DNA of 64,000 nt, from NCBI RefSeq assembly GCF_032918005.1, contig NZ_CP136628.1:6061501-6125500 (forward strand), written 5' to 3'. The notes under the pieces were generated by a model that was given only the letters and a program-made list of their open reading frames with translations, was not told the DNA's origin and searched no databases. The translations under genes were made by a program, and so were the position numbers. Of the stretch, positions 28,010 to 39,127 are shown piece after piece. Numbering within the stretch: the stretch's first letter is position 1; every line of letters begins with the position of its first letter. This DNA comes from Bradyrhizobium sp. NDS-1. Lineage in GTDB: Bacteria > Pseudomonadota > Alphaproteobacteria > Rhizobiales > Xanthobacteraceae.

Positions 28010-28073
28010 GGCAATCTTTGGCCCAACGCTGAGAGCGAAAACGCGCCCAGCGGCTTCTCGGAGGAACGTCGGA

Positions 28074-29702
<1,629 letters not shown>

Positions 29703-29715
29703 GCCACGACCACCG

Positions 29716-29830
29716 GCATGCCCGGGCTTCGTCCCGGGCATCCACGTTCTGGGCGTGGATGGCCGGGGCATAGGCGAGCGGAAGCGACGCCGTCCTTGGG
29801 ACGGCTATCCCCGGCCATGACGATGCAGGG
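29716..29830. repeat. Intergenic inverted repeat
   Basis: CCCGGGCTTCGTCCCGGG forms a hairpin, followed by GGCGTGGATGGCCGGGGCA and a second arm ending CCCCGGCCATGACGATGCAGG. This is a typical Bradyrhizobium intergenic palindromic mosaic between the acyl-CoA ligase and DUF1499 genes. Confidence 0.6.
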
Positions 29831-29932
29831 GTCCCCGGAACCCTTGAATTTGCCTCCGCGCCGTGGTCTCAACGGCCCATCGTCGCGCCGGATCGGCCGG
29901 CATCGCTCCAAATCCCCGGCAGAGCTCACTCG

Positions 29933-30787
29933 ATGGCCCGCAGGTTTTCCGCTCCCTATCAGTCGGAGCCCGTGTCCAGCCTCGCGAGCTGGGCGCGCAA
30001 CCTAGCCGTGTTCGCGGTGGTGGCCGTGGTGGTGTCGGTCATCATCGTCCGTTTCGATTTCCTGGAGCCGAAGCCGGCGCTTGCGACCTTCCTCGGCGGC
30101 CTCGCGATCGCCGGCCTCTCGATCCTGTTCGGGCTCGCCGGCTTTGCCGCGATCTGGCAGAACGGCTCGCGCGGCATGGCGCGCATCCTGCTCGCCCTTC
30201 TGATCGACGGAGCGATCCTCGCCTACCCCGCCTATCTGGCCTTGCAATATCGCAAGCTGCCGGCGATCCATGACATCACCACCGACCCGATTGATCCGCC
30301 GCGTTTCGACGCGCTGGCGCGCCTGCGCACCGGCGAGGGCACCAACACCGCGGTCTATGCCGGGCTCTATTCGGCGGAGCAGCAGCGCCACTTCTATCCA
30401 GAGATCGAGCCGGTCGAGCTCGAGATTTCCGTCGACCGCGCCTATGCGATCGCGCTGCAGCTCGTCAACAAGCGCAAATGGATCATCATCGACGAGCGCG
30501 CGCCGCAGCCGCCTCGCCGCATCGGCCGCATCGAGGCGGTGGCGCGCACGCCGATCATGGGTTTTCGCGAGGACGTTTCGATAAGGTTCGTGGCGGACGG
30601 CGATGACTCCCGCGTCGATATCCGTTCGGCCTCGCGCAATTTCGACAGCGATCTCGGCAGCAACGCCGCACGCGTCAAGAAATTCATCGACGATCTCAAC
30701 ACCGCGGCCGACGCCGACGCGCTCAAGCCCGTGAAGAAGACGCCGGTGACGCCGCCGAAGGCACCGGCAAAGACGGTCAAGAAGTAG
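29933..30787 (+). CDS. DUF1499 domain membrane protein
   Basis: The 284-residue protein has about three N-terminal membrane helices (NLAVFAVVAVVVSVIIVRF, ATFLGGLAIAGLSILFGLAG, ILLALLIDGAILAYPAYLAL). A DUF1499-type domain follows, containing AIALQLVNKRKWIIIDERAP, MGFREDVSIRFV and VDIRSASRNFDSDLGSNAARVKKF. The tail is Lys/Pro-rich. DUF1499 has no established function. An inverted repeat follows the stop codon. Confidence 0.85.
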   Translation: MARRFSAPYQSEPVSSLASWARNLAVFAVVAVVVSVIIVRFDFLEPKPALATFLGGLAIAGLSILFGLAGFAAIWQNGSRGMARILLALLIDGAILAYPAYLALQYRKLPAIHDITTDPIDPPRFDALARLRTGEGTNTAVYAGLYSAEQQRHFYPEIEPVELEISVDRAYAIALQLVNKRKWIIIDERAPQPPRRIGRIEAVARTPIMGFREDVSIRFVADGDDSRVDIRSASRNFDSDLGSNAARVKKFIDDLNTAADADALKPVKKTPVTPPKAPAKTVKK

Positions 30788-30790
30788 CCT

Positions 30791-30900
30791 CGCTGTCATT
30801 CCGGGGCGTGCGAAGCACGAACCCGGAATCCATCGGGCGGCGGAGTTCGTCGATGAATGGATTCCGGGCTCTCGCTTCGCGAGCCCCGGAATGACAGCGG
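30791..30900. repeat. Large intergenic inverted repeat (~110 bp)
   Basis: The arms CGCTGTCATTCCGGGGC (from 30791) and GCCCCGGAATGACAGCG (to about 30899) are exact reverse complements. Inside them GGAATCCAT and ATGGATTCC pair again. The whole could form a long hairpin. It sits between convergent genes and matches the form of Bradyrhizobium REP-type elements. Confidence 0.8.
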
Positions 30901-30904
30901 AGAG

Positions 30905-31828
30905 CTACGCGCCAGCCATCCGATAGGTCCCGCCGATCACCGGATCGCCCTCGGTCGCGACCACGCCGCGGGCGACCAGGTCTTCCAGGTGCGCCAGCAC
31001 CGAATAGCCGGCCGCCGTCGTGAGCCTGGGATCGATGCCGATATAGATCGCGCGCACCATGGTCTGGATGTCGGTCTCGCCCTTGGCGAGGCGGTGCAGG
31101 ATCGAGGCCTCGCGCGCCTTGCGATGCCGGATCAGGAATCGCACGAAGCGCTGGCCGTCGGGGATCTCGGGGCCGTGGCCGGAGAAGTAGAGATCCTCTT
31201 CGCGTGCGGCGAGCCGGTCGAGCGAATCCATGTAGTCGATCATCGAGCCGTCTGGCGGCGCCACGATCGAGGTGGACCAGCCCATCACGTGATCGCCGAC
31301 GAAGTTGAACTTTCGCTCCGGCCAGGCGAATGCCAGATGATTGGCGGTGTGCCCCGGCGTCGCCACCGCCTCGAGCCGCCAGCCGTCGCCTTCGACGACG
31401 TCGCCATGTGCAAGGTTGATGTCAGGTGCAAAATCGCGGTCGGATCCGGATTCCGGATCGTGCTTCTCGCTCTCGAAACGTGGGCGCGAGGCCCGGTGTG
31501 GGCCTTCGGCATAGACCGGCGCCCCTGTCGCCTGCTTGATCCGCGCGGTGTTCGGCGAATGGTCGCGATGGGTGTGGGTGACGAAGATATGGCTCACCGT
31601 CTCGCCGCGCACGGCATCGAGCAGCGCAGCCGCATGCGCCGCATCATCAGGACCGGGATCGATGATCGCGACATTGCCCTTGCCGACGATGTAGCTGACC
31701 GTGCCGGTGAAGGTGAACGGGCTCGGATTGTTACAGAGCACGCGGCGTACGCCGGGTCGGACTTCTTCGACGATGCCGGCTTTCAGCGGAAAGTTTCGGT
31801 TGAACGGGACGTCGTCATTATCGGACAT
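30905..31828 (-). CDS. MBL-fold metallo-hydrolase (LACTB2-like)
   Basis: The 307-residue protein carries the metallo-beta-lactamase zinc motif IFVTHTHRDHSPNTARI, then VATPGHTANHLAFAW, FVGDHVMGWSTSIVAPPDGSM and SGHGPEI, in the family's usual order. A C-terminal winged-helix-like segment (RKAREASILHRLAKG) is typical of the LACTB2 group, whose known members include ribonucleases. The exact substrate is unknown. The gene is flanked on both sides by intergenic repeats. Confidence 0.87.
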   Translation of the reverse strand: MSDNDDVPFNRNFPLKAGIVEEVRPGVRRVLCNNPSPFTFTGTVSYIVGKGNVAIIDPGPDDAAHAAALLDAVRGETVSHIFVTHTHRDHSPNTARIKQATGAPVYAEGPHRASRPRFESEKHDPESGSDRDFAPDINLAHGDVVEGDGWRLEAVATPGHTANHLAFAWPERKFNFVGDHVMGWSTSIVAPPDGSMIDYMDSLDRLAAREEDLYFSGHGPEIPDGQRFVRFLIRHRKAREASILHRLAKGETDIQTMVRAIYIGIDPRLTTAAGYSVLAHLEDLVARGVVATEGDPVIGGTYRMAGA

Positions 31829-31860
31829 GGGGACTTCCTGCGCACTGCTGCCCCACCCCT

Positions 31861-31970
31861 CGCCGTCATACCCCGCGAAGGCGGGGTATCCAGTACGCCG
31901 AGGCGTTTGCGGCGAAGGCTAGGTCTCTAGAATACTGGATCGTCCGCTTTCGCGGACGATGACAGCGGAG
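31861..31970. repeat. Intergenic inverted-repeat mosaic
   Basis: ACCCCGCGAAGGCGGGGT forms one hairpin and CGTCCGCTTTCGCGGACG another. TCCAGTA and TACTGGA lie between them as inverse arms. The unit separates the MBL hydrolase and glutaryl-CoA dehydrogenase genes. Confidence 0.7.
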
Positions 31971-31990
31971 CATATCAACGACGCCCGTTC

Positions 31991-33205
31991 TCAGAAAAAC
32001 GCCTGAATGCCAGTGATTGCCCGGCCCAGGATCAGGGCGTGGACGTCGTGGGTGCCCTCGTAGGTGTTGACGGTCTCGAGGTTATGGACGTGGCGCATCA
32101 CGTGGTACTCGATCGAGATGCCGTTGCCGCCGTGCATGTCGCGGGCGACACGGGCGATGTCGAGGGCCTTGCCGCAATTGTTGCGCTTCATGATCGAGAT
32201 CATCTCGGGCGCGAACTTGCCCTCGTCCATCAGCCGGCCGACGCGAAGCGAGCCCTGCAGGCCGAGCGCGATTTCGGTCTGCATGTCGGCGAGCTTCTTC
32301 TGCACCAGCTGGGTCGCGGCCAGCGGCCTGCCGAACTGCTTGCGGTCGAGCGTGTACTGGCGCGCGCGATGCATGCAATCCTCGGCCGCGCCGAGCACGC
32401 CCCAGGAGATGCCGTAGCGGGCGCGGTTGAGGCAGCCGAACGGACCCTTGAGGCCCGAGACGTTGGGCAGCAGCGCGTCTTCCGGAACCACGACGCCGTC
32501 CATCACGACCTCGCCGGTGATGGAGGCGCGAAGCGACAGCTTGCCGCCGATCTTCGGCGCGGACAAGCCCTTCATGCCCTTCTCCAGCACGAAGCCGCGG
32601 ATCTGGTTGTCGTGCGCGGCCGACTTGGCCCAGACCACGAACACGTCGGCGATCGGCGCGTTCGAGATCCACATCTTGCTGCCGGTGAGGCGATAGCCGT
32701 CCGCGACCTTCTCGGCACGCGTCTTCATGCCGGCCGGGTCGGAGCCGGCATCGGGCTCGGTCAGGCCGAAGCAGCCGACCCACTCGCCGCTGGCGAGCTT
32801 CGGCAGGTACTTCTTGCGCTGGTTCTCGTCGCCATAGGCGTAGATCGGGTACATCACCAGCGAGGACTGCACCGAGTTCATCGAGCGATAGCCGGAATCG
32901 ACCCGCTCGATCTCGCGCGCGACCAGGCCATAGGCGACGTAGCTCGCATTGGCGCAGCCATATTCCTCCGGCAGCGTGATGCCGATCAGGCCGAGCTCAC
33001 CCATCTCGTTGAAGATCTCGCGGTCGGTCTTCTCCTCGAGATAGGCCTTGGTGACGCGCGGCAGCAGCTTGTCCTGGGCGTAGGCGCGGGCGGTGTCGCG
33101 CACCATGCGCTCGTCTTCGGTCAGCTGCTCGTCGAGCAGGAACGGATCGTCCCACTGGAAAGAAGCCGCAGCCGGCTTGTCCTTGGCCTGAGGGCGCACG
33201 CTCAT
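31991..33205 (-). CDS. gcdH: glutaryl-CoA dehydrogenase-like acyl-CoA dehydrogenase
   Basis: The 404-residue flavoprotein has [41 protein letters not shown] and the C-terminal [20 protein letters not shown], with the catalytic glutamate in YEGTHD. The last motif and the [17 protein letters not shown] segment are characteristic of glutaryl-CoA dehydrogenases, which convert glutaryl-CoA to crotonyl-CoA in lysine and tryptophan breakdown and also decarboxylate the intermediate. It stands alone, so pathway context is not visible. Confidence 0.88.
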   Translation of the reverse strand: MSVRPQAKDKPAAASFQWDDPFLLDEQLTEDERMVRDTARAYAQDKLLPRVTKAYLEEKTDREIFNEMGELGLIGITLPEEYGCANASYVAYGLVAREIERVDSGYRSMNSVQSSLVMYPIYAYGDENQRKKYLPKLASGEWVGCFGLTEPDAGSDPAGMKTRAEKVADGYRLTGSKMWISNAPIADVFVVWAKSAAHDNQIRGFVLEKGMKGLSAPKIGGKLSLRASITGEVVMDGVVVPEDALLPNVSGLKGPFGCLNRARYGISWGVLGAAEDCMHRARQYTLDRKQFGRPLAATQLVQKKLADMQTEIALGLQGSLRVGRLMDEGKFAPEMISIMKRNNCGKALDIARVARDMHGGNGISIEYHVMRHVHNLETVNTYEGTHDVHALILGRAITGIQAFF

Positions 33206-33344
33206 GAAACGTCCTTTCGTCTGGTTCCGTCAAAATTTGCCCGACAAAGTAGAGCGCCGCGGCAACAAGTGCAATTGCGTTGCAGATGGTGGGATCTGCG
33301 TGAATCCCCCGGGGACGCGCGTGGCGCGCCCCGGAACGACAGCG

Positions 33345-34421
33345 CTAGCTTTCAAGCTGCTCGTTGGCGACGATCTCGATGCCGAAGCCCGACAAGCCTT
33401 TGTAGTCGTGCACCGAGGAGGTGAGATGCCGGATCGAGGTGACGCCGAGGTCGCGCAAGATCTGCGCGCCGACGCCGACTTCGCGCCACTGGCGGTTGCG
33501 GTCGGCTTCCGTCGCCGACTCGTCCGGCAGCGCCGCCACGGGAACGCCGGCAGCGCCGTCGCGCAAGTAAACCAGCACCCCACGGCCGGATTTCTTGAAA
33601 TGCTCGAGCACGGTCGCCATGTGCTTGTGCCCGGTGAAGATGTCCTTGACGATGTTCGGCTTGTGAAAGCGGGTCAGCACGTTCTTGCCGTCGCCGACGC
33701 CGTTATAGACGAAAGCGACGTGGGCGATGGAATCGAACGGCGACCGATAGGCATAGCCTTGCAAGGGGCCAATCGGGCTTTCGGTGACGAAGGTCGAGAC
33801 CCGCTCGATCAACTTTTCGCGCGCCTGGCGGTAGGCGATCATGTCCGCGATGGTGACATGCTTGAGCTTGTGCTGGGCGGCGAAGCGGGCAACCTGCTCG
33901 CCTTTCATCACGCTGCCGTCGTCGTTCATCAGCTCGCTGATGACGCCGACCGGCGGCAGCCCGGAGAGCTTGCAGAGATCGACGGCCGCCTCGGTATGGC
34001 CGGAGCGAAGCAGCACGCCGCCGTCCTTGGCGATCAGCGGAAAGATGTGGCCGGGCCGGGCAAAATCGTTGGCGCCGGCATTGGGATTGGAGAGCGCGCG
34101 GCAGCAAGAGGCGCGCTCCTCGGCGGAGATGCCGGTGCCGCCATCGGGCTTGTAGTCGATCGACACCGTGAACGCAGTGGTGTGAGCGGAATCGTTATGG
34201 GCCACCATCGGATCGAGCCGTAGGCGGCGCGCGTCCTCGGTAGTCACGGGCGCGCAGACGATGCCGGAGGTGTGGCGGATGATGAACGCCATCTTCTCGG
34301 CGGTGCAGAGCGAGGCGGCGACGATCAGATCGCCCTCGCCCTCGCGGTCGTCGTCGTCGGTGACGACCACGAGCTCACCCCGGGCAAAGGCCTGCAAGAC
34401 TTCCTGGACGCTATCGGGCAT
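33345..34421 (-). CDS. ribB: 3,4-dihydroxy-2-butanone-4-phosphate synthase with degenerate RibA-like C-terminus
   Basis: Residues 1-205 form a complete RibB domain: DDDDREGEGDLIVAASL, HTTAFTVSIDYKPDGGTGIS, RPGHIFPLIAKDGGVLLRSG and HTEAAVDLCKLSGLPPVGVI. It makes the four-carbon precursor of riboflavin from ribulose 5-phosphate. Residues 210-358 align in layout with GTP cyclohydrolase II but lack its three zinc cysteines: where SEC...CDCG is expected there is RFHKPNIVKDIFTGHKH. The second half is thus probably inactive as a cyclohydrolase, as in RibBX proteins. Confidence 0.9.
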   Translation of the reverse strand: MPDSVQEVLQAFARGELVVVTDDDDREGEGDLIVAASLCTAEKMAFIIRHTSGIVCAPVTTEDARRLRLDPMVAHNDSAHTTAFTVSIDYKPDGGTGISAEERASCCRALSNPNAGANDFARPGHIFPLIAKDGGVLLRSGHTEAAVDLCKLSGLPPVGVISELMNDDGSVMKGEQVARFAAQHKLKHVTIADMIAYRQAREKLIERVSTFVTESPIGPLQGYAYRSPFDSIAHVAFVYNGVGDGKNVLTRFHKPNIVKDIFTGHKHMATVLEHFKKSGRGVLVYLRDGAAGVPVAALPDESATEADRNRQWREVGVGAQILRDLGVTSIRHLTSSVHDYKGLSGFGIEIVANEQLES

Positions 34422-34591
34422 GTCCCAATCTCTATCGGTTATGCCGGGAGGCTTAGCTGGACTTCGGCCGGGGCGCTAGTGTCCTGGACGCAACCAGATA
34501 TTCCGGGCGGCGGGCCATCGGAGGCGAGGCTTGCACCGAAGATACCAGGATATAGGCGCAGACAGCCGGAGAGGAAGGCGCCCGGACGCCG

Positions 34592-36322
34592 TCAGGGCAG
34601 CACTTCGCGCCGCTCACCGAGCCGCTGATCGAGCTCGGCGCGCTTGTCGGCCAGAAGACCCGCCTGGGCGGCTTCGATCACCGTGAACAGCTCGTGGGCA
34701 TCGCTGAGCCGGGTCACGGTGACGTAGCTGGCGCCGGCCTCGTAGAGCGAGGCGACGTCGGCCAAGAGGTCCGCCGTGGCCACGATCAAGGCGGTCGGAT
34801 TGAGGGCGCGGACGTGGCGGACCAGCTTCTCGTTGGTGGCGCCCTTCAGCAGCGAGTCCGGCACGCTGAGGATGATCATCTCGGACTTGCCGATGCCGGC
34901 ATGGAGCAAGGTATCGACATTGCTGATGTCGCCATAGATCACGTGCAGGCCGCGCGAAAGCAGGGTCTGGTACACATTGGGGTTGAAGTCGACCACGGTG
35001 ATCTGCTCGAGCAGCACCGGCGTCTGCCGCTCGACCTCGGCCAGCAGCGCGCTCGCTGCACGGAAAAAGCCGAGGATGACGATGCGGCGGGCCTCGCCAT
35101 GGCCGGCCTCGTGCCCCTCCTCGGCATGGCCGCTGCCATGGTCGAGGTCGCGCAGGCCGATTCGCTTCAAGGGGCCGATCGCCCAGCGGATGATCTCGTC
35201 ACTGCGGCTCATCGCGAAGGTCGAGAGCACCGCGAGCACCACGAAGGCGAAGGAAGCCGCGTTCGCCGTCTGCGCCGAGATATGGTGAGCGGCGACGCCG
35301 GTCTGGATGACCACCAGCGAGAACTCGGAAATCTGCGCGAGGTTCAGCGCCGGCAACAGGCTGGCGCGAAGGCCCTGCTTCATCAGATAAAGTGGCGTGA
35401 AGGTGGTGACGAGGCGGCTCACGACCGTGAAGGCCGCGATCATCAGCGCCAGCCCGATCACGGAGAGGCCGGGGATGGGAATGGTCATGCCGAGCGCGAC
35501 GAAGAACAGGGTGATGAAGAAGTCCCGGAGCGTGGTGACCTTGGCGGTGACGTCGAGCGCGTAGGGAAAGGTCGAGAGCGAGACGCCGGCGATCAGGGCA
35601 CCCATCTCGCGCGACAGCGACAGCCGTTCGGCGGTCTCGGAGACGAGGAAACACCAGGCCAGCGCGCCGAGCAGGATCAGCTCGGGCCGCCGGGCGATCT
35701 GGTGGAACAGCCGCGGCAGCACGTAGCGGCTGACCAGCAGGGCTGCGGTGACCAGCACCGCGACACGGCCGATCGAGAGCAGGATGACGCTGGCCTGCAG
35801 ATTGGCAAGGCTCGGCTGCACCGCCAGGAAAAGGATGGCGAAGATGTCCTGCAGCACCAGCACGCCGAGCGTGATTCGTCCCGGCAGCGTGTCGAGCTCG
35901 CGCTTCTCGTAGAGCACCTTGACGATGATGACGGTGCTCGACAGTGCGCAGGCAACGCAGAGATAGACCGCATCGAATTGCCCGCCGCCGAGCGACAGGC
36001 CGATGCCGACGAAGAACAGGACGCCAAGCAGGCAACCGCCGAGCAGCTGTCCTCCCGCGGCGAACAGGATCACCTTTCCCGCCCGCACGATCTTCTTCAG
36101 GTCGATCTCCAGCCCGATCATGAACAGCATGAAGATCAGGCCGAGCTCGGAGATGACGCTGATCGATTCCTGCGAGTGGACCCAGCCGGCGCCGAATGGA
36201 CCTATGCAGAAGCCGGCGATAAGATAGGCCAGGATCAGCGGCTGCCGGGAGAAATGGGCGAGCAGACCCAGCATCCAGGCAAACAGAATACAGAGAGTAA
36301 TGTCGCGAATGAGCTCGTGCAT
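34592..36322 (-). CDS. Kef/YbaL-type monovalent cation:proton antiporter
   Basis: The 576-residue protein has about 12 membrane segments of the CPA2 family (YLIAGFCIGPFGAGWVHS, FMLFMIGLEIDLKKI, LSSTVIIVKVLYEKREL). A His-rich linker (DHGSGHAEEGHEAGHGE) leads to a C-terminal TrkA-N/RCK domain beginning RRIVILGFFRAASALLAEVE. It exchanges K+ or Na+ for H+ across the inner membrane and should be gated by the nucleotide-binding domain. ATG 36322 begins MHELIRDITL; an in-frame start at 36373 overlaps the divergent gene more. Confidence 0.9.
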   Translation of the reverse strand: MHELIRDITLCILFAWMLGLLAHFSRQPLILAYLIAGFCIGPFGAGWVHSQESISVISELGLIFMLFMIGLEIDLKKIVRAGKVILFAAGGQLLGGCLLGVLFFVGIGLSLGGGQFDAVYLCVACALSSTVIIVKVLYEKRELDTLPGRITLGVLVLQDIFAILFLAVQPSLANLQASVILLSIGRVAVLVTAALLVSRYVLPRLFHQIARRPELILLGALAWCFLVSETAERLSLSREMGALIAGVSLSTFPYALDVTAKVTTLRDFFITLFFVALGMTIPIPGLSVIGLALMIAAFTVVSRLVTTFTPLYLMKQGLRASLLPALNLAQISEFSLVVIQTGVAAHHISAQTANAASFAFVVLAVLSTFAMSRSDEIIRWAIGPLKRIGLRDLDHGSGHAEEGHEAGHGEARRIVILGFFRAASALLAEVERQTPVLLEQITVVDFNPNVYQTLLSRGLHVIYGDISNVDTLLHAGIGKSEMIILSVPDSLLKGATNEKLVRHVRALNPTALIVATADLLADVASLYEAGASYVTVTRLSDAHELFTVIEAAQAGLLADKRAELDQRLGERREVLP

Positions 36323-36389
36323 GCCAAATTGGTCCGTTTTGCCGCACCCTAGAGGCGGGTTGCGGCGCGGCAAGCGAGCAATTCGTCAC

Positions 36390-36917
36390 ATGCGAGAAGG
36401 GCTGTTCGTAGCAATGCTGCTATGCTCCCTCGCCTTAGCCGCGCCCGTCGCCGCACAATCCAAGATCAGTATCGAACAGAACTTCGCCGATTCTCTCACC
36501 ACAACGCCGAAGGAAGAACTCGTCATCTCCGGCGGGTTCTACGTGCCCGCCTATTCGAGCGTCGCGATGAGCCAGGGCAAGCTGCGTGTCGACTTCTCGG
36601 TGACCTTGAGTGTTCACAACGCCTCCGAAACCCAGCCGCTGGTGATCAAACGCATCGCCTATTTCGACACCGCAGGCAAGCAGGTCGAGAGCTACCTGAA
36701 GGGTCAGGTGGCTCTGAAGCCGCTGGCCACCGTCTCGATCTTCATTCCGACCGACGACGTGCGCGGCGGCACGGGGGCCAATTTCCTGGTCGACTGGGCC
36801 GCGACAGGCGAGATTGCCGAGCCCGTGGTCGAGGCCCTGATGGTTGGCGGCGTCGCCAATGCACACTACGCTTTCATCAGCCAGGGCCGCCCGACCCGGA
36901 CGGCGACCAGGAAGTAA
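36390..36917 (+). CDS. DUF3124-like secreted protein
   Basis: The 175-residue protein has a signal peptide (MREGLFVAMLLCSLALAAPVAAQ, cut near residue 23). The following domain contains VDFSVTLSVHNASETQPLVI, RIAYFDTAGKQVESYL and GGTGANFLVDWAATGEIAEP, which resemble DUF3124. Function is unknown. The frame extends back to 36300, but the signal peptide fixes ATG 36390. It diverges from the Kef antiporter gene. Confidence 0.78.
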   Translation: MREGLFVAMLLCSLALAAPVAAQSKISIEQNFADSLTTTPKEELVISGGFYVPAYSSVAMSQGKLRVDFSVTLSVHNASETQPLVIKRIAYFDTAGKQVESYLKGQVALKPLATVSIFIPTDDVRGGTGANFLVDWAATGEIAEPVVEALMVGGVANAHYAFISQGRPTRTATRK

Positions 36918-37012
36918 GGCCGTCCGACCCGGACGGTTGGCAAGAAACAAGAATAAGGTGAGCTGGCGCAACGCCGGCTGCCTCGACAAGAACAGAAACG
37001 AGGAACGCTCCC

Positions 37013-38245
37013 ATGACGTCCAGCTTCGACTTCGCACCCCTGTTTCCGGCAGGGCTGCCGGCCCCTTCTGCGCGCTGGACAGGCCTTGCCAAATACAGCT
37101 TTGTGGGTGGCAATAACGATTCAGAGCAATTGCCGCTCGATGGCCTGATCGAGGCCACCACACTGGCGCTGCAGCGCGAGGGACGGTCGCTTGCCACCTA
37201 TGGGCTGGCGCACGGTCCGCAGGGCTATTTGCCCCTGCGCGAATTCCTGGTGACGAAGCTGAAGCGCGATGCCGGCATCACCTGCACGGTCGACGACCTC
37301 ATGATCGTCTCCGGCTCGCTGCAGGCGCTCGACCTCGTCAACGCGACGCTGCTGACGCGCGGCGACACCGTGATTTTCGAGCAGGATAGCTATCAGGGCT
37401 CACTGACCCGTCTGGCGCGTCTCGGCGTCAACGTGGTCGGCATTCCGCTCGATGCGGACGGCATGCGGATGGACCTGCTGGCGACGGCGCTGGCCGATCT
37501 GAAGAGCCGCGGCATCCGCCCCAAATACATCTACACCATTCCGACGGTGCAAAACCCGACCGGCAGCATCATGCCGGAGAGCCGTCGTGCCGAACTGGTC
37601 CGGCTCGCGACCGAGTATGGCGTGCCCATCTTCGAGGACGATTGCTATGCCGACCTCGTCTGGTCAGGGCAGCGGCCGCCGGCGATCTACGCGATGAGCG
37701 AGAGCGGCGGCGTGATCCATATCGGCTCGTTCTCCAAATCGATCGCGCCGGCGCTGCGCGTCGGCTTCATCGTGGCGCCCTGGGATGTGATGTCGCGGAT
37801 GCTGGCGCTGAAGACGGATGCCGGCTCGGGCGCGCTGGAGCAGATGGTGCTCGCCACCTATTGCAAGCCACACTTTTCGACCCACGTGCCGGCTCTGACG
37901 AAGGCGCTGCGCACCAAGCTCGACACGCTGATGGAAGCCCTGAACGAGCAGTTCGGGACGGCCGCAGAATTCGAGGAGCCCAAGGGCGGCATCTTCCTCT
38001 GGGTAAAGCTGCCCGACCAGGTCGATACGCTGAAGCTGTATCAGGCCGCGCTCGCGGCGGGCGTCTCGATCAATCCGGGGCCGGAATGGTCGACCAACAA
38101 GGGCCATTCCAGCTCGCGGCTACGGCTTTGCTTTGCAAGTCCGACGCATCAGCAGATCCGCGAGGGCGTCGCCGTGCTGGCCGAGGTCTGCCGCAAGGAA
38201 TTCGGCGTGCCGGCCCGCAGCGCCAATGTTGAGAAGCGGGCCTGA
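37013..38245 (+). CDS. PLP-dependent class I/II aminotransferase
   Basis: The 410-residue enzyme has the aminotransferase layout: YGLAHGPQGYLPLREFL, SGSLQALDLVNATLL, YIYTIPTVQNPTGSIMP, IFEDDCYADLVW and the PLP lysine in HIGSFSKSIAPALRVGFIVAP. The C-terminal RLRLCFAS carries the substrate-carboxylate arginine. It resembles the 2-aminoadipate/aromatic aminotransferase group. The dioxygenase gene converges 9 bp downstream. Confidence 0.88.
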   Translation: MTSSFDFAPLFPAGLPAPSARWTGLAKYSFVGGNNDSEQLPLDGLIEATTLALQREGRSLATYGLAHGPQGYLPLREFLVTKLKRDAGITCTVDDLMIVSGSLQALDLVNATLLTRGDTVIFEQDSYQGSLTRLARLGVNVVGIPLDADGMRMDLLATALADLKSRGIRPKYIYTIPTVQNPTGSIMPESRRAELVRLATEYGVPIFEDDCYADLVWSGQRPPAIYAMSESGGVIHIGSFSKSIAPALRVGFIVAPWDVMSRMLALKTDAGSGALEQMVLATYCKPHFSTHVPALTKALRTKLDTLMEALNEQFGTAAEFEEPKGGIFLWVKLPDQVDTLKLYQAALAAGVSINPGPEWSTNKGHSSSRLRLCFASPTHQQIREGVAVLAEVCRKEFGVPARSANVEKRA

Positions 38246-38254
38246 GGCGCTGCC

Positions 38255-39109
38255 TCACGCCTCGACGTGAAACTCGACGTTGACCTGGCCGGAGCCGGAC
38301 GAGGGAAAATAGTCGCAGAGCTGCTCGGCAGCGCCGCAATAATCGTACCAGCCGAGGGCAGCGAACAGCATGATCGTGTCAGCCATGCCGCCCTCGCCGT
38401 TGCACTTGGTGGCGTAGTCCGGGAGCATGTCGAGAAATTCGCGATAGCGGCGGCTCTGCCACAGCTCGAGCACGCGCAGGTCGACTTGGCGGTTGAACTC
38501 GCTCGCGATCGACGTCCACGCCTCGGGGCCGAGCTGCTTGTTCGGCCAGAGCCGATGCGAGAGCGAACCGCTGGCGAGGACGGCGACCCGCTCGCCGGAT
38601 CGATCGATCGCGCGGCGGGTCGCTTCACCGAGGATCCGGCTTTCCTCGAACGAGGTGAAGAGCGGCGAGGCGACCGAGACGACCTTCGCAAAGCCGTCCG
38701 GGTTCAGGTAGTGCATCGGCACGATGGTGCCGTATTCGAGCCCGAGGCTGGCCACCTGATGGGCGATCACGTTCAGGCCCGCGTCCACGGCCCTGTTTGC
38801 GATGGCCTCCGCGAGAGCCGTATCGCCCGGCAGGTCGTAGCGCAGATCCTGGATCATCTGCGGCGCCTCATGGCTCGTGAACGAGCCGCAATGCCGCGCA
38901 TTGGCATTGACATGGTAGCCGAAATTGGAGAGCCAATGGGTGTCGAACACCACGAAGCTCGTGACGCCGCGCTCTCTCGCCCGCCGGCCGAGCTCGCGCA
39001 AGGAGCTGACCGCCGGCTCGCGCGCGTTGCGCAGCGGGCTGCCGGGCGCCTCCGACAGCATCAACGACGGAACATGGGTGACCTTGGCGGCGAGAACGAG
39101 CTGCCCCAT
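38255..39109 (-). CDS. class III extradiol ring-cleavage dioxygenase (HpaD-like)
   Basis: This 284-residue LigB-family protein has FVVFDTHWLSNFGYHVNANA and RHCGSFTSHEAPQM with metal-ligand histidines, and VAVLASGSLSHRLWP late in the chain. It resembles 3,4-dihydroxyphenylacetate 2,3-dioxygenases that open catechol rings with non-haem iron. ATG 39109 has GAGG eight bases upstream and is preferred to GTG 39118. A small XRE-type regulator ends 18 bp upstream on the same strand. No other genes of a homoprotocatechuate pathway are nearby. Confidence 0.83.
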   Translation of the reverse strand: MGQLVLAAKVTHVPSLMLSEAPGSPLRNAREPAVSSLRELGRRARERGVTSFVVFDTHWLSNFGYHVNANARHCGSFTSHEAPQMIQDLRYDLPGDTALAEAIANRAVDAGLNVIAHQVASLGLEYGTIVPMHYLNPDGFAKVVSVASPLFTSFEESRILGEATRRAIDRSGERVAVLASGSLSHRLWPNKQLGPEAWTSIASEFNRQVDLRVLELWQSRRYREFLDMLPDYATKCNGEGGMADTIMLFAALGWYDYCGAAEQLCDYFPSSGSGQVNVEFHVEA

Positions 39110-39127
39110 GGCGGTCACCTCGAAGCG

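Noticed and set aside
27156..28073. N-terminal extension of the acyl-CoA ligase frame
   Set aside because: It runs antisense to the extensin-like gene; the ligase has a GGAGG-preceded ATG at 28074 that starts the conserved domain.
34694..36352. 552-residue frame antisense to the Kef antiporter
   Set aside because: Antisense shadow with Gln/Glu/Arg-rich sequence and no domain.
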